The position numbers were made by a program, and so were the translations under genes. Source: Mesorhizobium sp. YIM 152430 (GTDB taxonomy: Bacteria > Pseudomonadota > Alphaproteobacteria > Rhizobiales > Rhizobiaceae). Taken from it: 64,000 nt of DNA. Shown here piece by piece: positions 63,662-64,000 of this stretch. The notes under the pieces were generated by a model, which saw only the letters and a list, made by a program, of their open reading frames with translations, was not told where the DNA came from and did not search any database. The stretch is from contig NZ_JARGES010000043.1 of the NCBI RefSeq assembly GCF_029210365.1, forward strand, positions 434,001 through 498,000. Direction: 5' to 3'. How positions within the stretch are numbered: position 1 is the stretch's first letter; every line of letters begins with the position of its first letter.

Positions 63662-64000
63662 GCTTCCAGGCGACGGGCTCGGTGTCGCGCGCCAGCACGT
63701 AGAAACCGTCCGCCGCAACACGCGTCCAATCGCCCTCGGCGCCATCCGGCCAGATGACCCGTATTTCGGCCTCGTCCCGATCACCGAGGCCGAAATGCCA
63801 CCAACCCGTCTGGCCGCTGACATGGCCGCCTCCCGAGGTCGCCTCCCGCCGCATCGTCACATCGCCCCGCCTGACCTCGATCCAGGCGCCGACCGCGTCA
63901 CGGTTCGGTCCGTCCTGTTCGAGCTTCATCTGCACCCAGCGCCCGGCATCCTCGCTCGTATTGCGCCAGATCTGCGCCCTGTCGTGCCGGTTGACGACGA
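63648..64000 (-). CDS. C-terminal part of an ASPIC/UnbV (CRTAC1-like) FG-GAP protein, cut by window edge
   Basis: The visible ~117 residues carry the ASPIC/UnbV pattern GPNRDAVGAWIEVRRGD, TSGGGHVSGQTGWWHFGLGD and VIWPDGAEGDWT. In this family this domain closes an FG-GAP/VCBS beta-propeller protein that is secreted. The reading frame is open to the window end, so an apparent ATG at 63935 is internal. The 3' end overlaps the end of the convergent RraA-like gene by 14 bases. Confidence 0.75.
   Translation of the reverse strand, partial: VVNRHDRAQIWRNTSEDAGRWVQMKLEQDGPNRDAVGAWIEVRRGDVTMRREATSGGGHVSGQTGWWHFGLGDRDEAEIRVIWPDGAEGDWTRVAADGFYVLARDTEPVAWKPNGR

Overview
The window comes from a high-GC alphaproteobacterium, most likely Hyphomicrobiales (Rhizobiales). 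The evidence is the GC-rich codon use, the housekeeping genes (YifB/ComM ATPase, glutathione synthetase, SleB-type hydrolase, BTLCP-type transglutaminase-like protein), the urease operon layout and the many TRAP and ABC solute transporters. No rRNA, CRISPR array or insertion sequence was recognised.

Positions 1 to about 20,080 are the right-hand part of an integrated mobile island. It ends in a large serine recombinase whose last codons lie inside the 3' end of a tRNA-Arg(CCG) gene (20080-20156). It carries a SprT-like zinc protein, an ArdC antirestriction protein, a VirD4/TraG-type coupling ATPase without other type IV secretion genes, and several conserved small hypotheticals. It also carries AT-richer cargo: a secreted lectin-like protein and a T5orf172/ribbon-helix-helix fusion. 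The clearest conflict module is a AAA ATPase plus subtilisin-like protease pair (11776-15361), which matches the IetA/IetS toxin-antitoxin and defence architecture known from Agrobacterium pTiC58. A second integration module sits inside the island: a tyrosine integrase, an excisionase-like protein and a 46-bp tRNA-Arg(TCT) 3' fragment (15723-15768) flanked by repeated GCCACA-type sites. So the island looks composite. The first 300 bases hold a chain of nested hairpins that looks like an unidentified structured RNA.

Positions 20,390-30,410 are chromosomal: a cell-wall hydrolase, an FAD oxidoreductase, a FadR-type regulator with a TGGT-N3-ACCA operator followed by a DctPQM TRAP transporter and an RpiB-family isomerase, a penicillin-binding-type DD-carboxypeptidase, a MetE-like methyltransferase, an orphan TRAP solute-binding protein and a class II aldolase-like protein.

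Positions 30,471-38,403 are a urease cluster on the minus strand (ureD-ureA-hupE/ureJ-ureB, then ureC-ABM-GST-ureE-ureF-ureG). It is split between ureB and ureC by two plus-strand genes for small secreted proteins that resemble each other. A spermidine/putrescine-type ABC transporter (38,472-43,000) follows, divergent from an aldehyde dehydrogenase that may act on the imported amine. Then come a transglutaminase-like protein, ComM, GshB, a GGDEF(degenerate)-EAL protein and an RlpA-like protein.

Positions 50,554-63,661 look like a catabolic island for a sugar acid or related hydroxy acid: M20 peptidase, SDR dehydrogenase, HpaI-family aldolase, glutathione transferase, three GntR regulators, NIPSNAP protein, TAXI-type TRAP transporter, type-2 malate/lactate dehydrogenase, an IlvD/Edd dehydratase and an RraA-like protein. 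A 54-codon small gene is coupled to the dehydrogenase start. The window ends inside an ASPIC/UnbV-domain protein. All three complete transporter operons carry a strong hairpin between the solute-binding-protein gene and the next permease gene, probably to set stoichiometry.
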